DNA from: Phoronis ovalis
Lineage: Eukaryota > Phoronida > Phoronidae
Direction of reading: 5' to 3'
DNA length: 32,888 bases
Assembly: GCA_028565635.1 (NCBI GenBank)
Contig: JAOXYB010023513.1
Location: 1 to 32,888, forward strand
A program made the translations under genes and the position numbers. A model generated the notes under the pieces. That model saw only the letters and a list, made by a program, of their open reading frames with translations. It was not told the DNA's origin and did not search any database. This document shows, one piece after another, positions 31,828 through 32,888 of this stretch; within the stretch, counting starts at the first letter, position 1, and each line of letters starts with the position of its first letter.

Positions 31828-32423
31828 AATGGCAAGAAGATTAGTTATACAACATAAATATATCCATACAAATTGCTAAAATTTAGAATTAACGTATTAA
31901 CTGGATCGGATTGTCAATTAATAAAATGTCAACAATGACAATGTGTCCATCGGCATTTACATACACGCAGACTTCCCACTTATCTGTTGAATTAAACTGC
32001 ATGCAGACGTAATATTGCGTTTTTCTCCATGTTCCAGAATAGAAATATTGTTTACATATTTCACATATATAATTTTAAGAACGCCCGGGTACTTAAATGA
32101 CTCAGAAATGTATAAATACGTTTCGGTTAATAAACATTCTACTTTCTTCGGAAACCACGATGTGTAAACGTCATCAATACTTGTGCTGTACAAAAATTGA
32201 TGACGTCGCATTGGTTGCTATGTTTGCCGTAGCAACCTCCATATTGTTGGAGAAAACAGCAGTTAGTTACTTGATTGTGGAGAAGTCAAAACGAATAATT
32301 TGTATGTGTTGCAGTTAGTTTGTGATTTTTTTAATATAATTTGTTATCTATAAGGACAATTAATCATTAAGGAGGGAAATCATTTGGACATATTTGTGAT
32401 ATAGACTCGAAAAACGAGTAAAC
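31828..32423. promoter_or_regulatory. Divergent promoter, SAV1 / radial spoke gene
   Basis: There are 596 bp between start codons. ACGTCATCAAT (32168-32178) and ATTGATGACGT (32196-32206) are a perfect 11-bp inverted repeat carrying CRE-like TGACGT halves. An ATTGG (inverted CCAAT) at 32210-32214 leads straight into GGTTGCTA (32213-32220), paired with TAGCAACC (32230-32237), an RFX X-box-like arrangement but with a 9-nt spacer. The sites lie about 190-260 bp upstream of the radial spoke start, as expected for a ciliary gene. Confidence 0.5.
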
Positions 32424-32578
32424 ATGAGTCAGTTAAACAACGAGGTTGCCAGCGTGCAAAACTCATCCAAACCTCAAACACCTTCGAATATGGAGATGAA
32501 CCTTACTTCAAAAGATCAGGAATTTATCAACGCAAAATCTTACTTGTTATCATGTAGTACAAAAACTGGATATAACTT
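32424..32578 (+). CDS. Radial spoke head protein 4/6 homologue, first exon (partial)
   Basis: The exon encodes about 51 residues, MSQLNNEVASVQ... to INAKSYLLSCSTKTGYNL, then a GTAAGT donor in phase 2. The AK-x-YLL-x-x-S-x-x-x-G-x-NL block matches the beginning of the conserved domain of RSPH4A/RSPH6A (AKAYLLKTS..SGLNLYDHL), and the TT left at the donor would let the next exon complete it. Such proteins build the head of axonemal radial spokes that regulate ciliary beating. The remaining exons lie beyond the right edge; 32579-32888 is intron with no recognisable coding sequence. Assignment rests on a short segment. Confidence 0.6.
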
Positions 32579-32888
32579 GTAAGTATTGACTATTGTTGTC
32601 TAACTTTCATTGTTGTTGTGTGTTTTTAATTTAGTAATGAATCGTTTATCTCTGTCTCCTTATGAATTTCTTTGCCTTTAGTGCTTTCATGATATTCTCT
32701 CTGAAAGATGATAAATATTATATTGCCGCTGTTATCGAGTGTTACACAGGAGTGTTCTTGCAGAACTTTAAAGGAGAACTGAAAGCAATCATGTCGTGGA
32801 TACACAGCCCTATCCTGCTATTATGGTAGCTTTTTTTGCGACTTGCATAGGATCACTTGTTTTTTTATCTCAGACATACTCAGCTAGT

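Noticed and set aside
31957-32318. Two overlapping open frames on opposite strands with similar RHQ...IDDV peptides in the SAV1/radial spoke promoter
   Set aside because: The similarity comes from the inverted repeat at 32168-32206, which reads alike on both strands.
1-32888. tRNA, rRNA, bacterial operon or viral genes
   Set aside because: No cloverleaf with A and B boxes, rRNA core or such genes were noticed; all confident genes are intron-containing animal genes. A covariance-model scan would be needed to exclude small RNAs.

Overview
This is a gene-dense piece of an intron-rich, AT-rich animal nuclear genome. The genes carry classical GT-AG introns, mostly 100-1500 bp, metazoan proteins (a Salvador/SAV1 homologue, an RSPH4/6-type radial spoke head protein, BBS8/TTC8, a CCDC42-family protein) and decayed LINE and MITE-type repeats. 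Loci of this size, with short intergenic distances and a Jockey/CR1-like LINE, suggest an invertebrate. I cannot resolve the phylum from sequence alone. One 100-N assembly gap is present.

Layout, left to right: TTC8 first exon (minus, leaves the window), DHTKD1 (plus, complete, 20 exons, 925 aa), RNASEH2C (minus, 4 exons, 145 aa), an unrecognised 107-aa single-pass membrane protein (plus, 2 exons), a secreted saposin-B/countin-like protein (minus, 7 exons, 265 aa), a CCDC42/CFAP73-family coiled-coil protein (plus, 7 exons, 360 aa), SAV1 (minus, 8 exons, 474 aa) and the first exon of a radial spoke head protein 4/6 homologue (plus, leaves the window). All exon models were built by hand. Reading frame and intron phase are consistent across every junction, and one intron needs a GC-AG donor.

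The eight genes alternate strand perfectly. They form four head-to-head pairs whose start codons lie about 140, 275, 385 and 600 bp apart, separated by three tail-to-tail junctions. The short divergent regions hold recognisable sites: a CTCF-like core, a recurring ATGGCAG element resembling the YY1 site, an inverted CCAAT pair, a CACATG/CACGTG pair and an RFX-like palindrome. Two of the three convergent junctions have opposing AATAAA signals within a few tens of bases.

The functions do not form one pathway. DHTKD1 is mitochondrial lysine/tryptophan catabolism, RNASEH2C is genome maintenance, SAV1 is Hippo signalling. TTC8, the CCDC42-like protein and the radial spoke protein are ciliary or flagellar. 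The introns, above all DHTKD1 introns 1 and 10 and SAV1 intron 1, hold fold-back elements, LINE relics, a MITE with one full and one partial copy, and a 30-bp tandem array. I saw no clear sign of a wholly new system. The most notable items are the alternating bidirectional architecture, the unrecognised membrane protein, the saposin-like secreted protein and the repeat structures.
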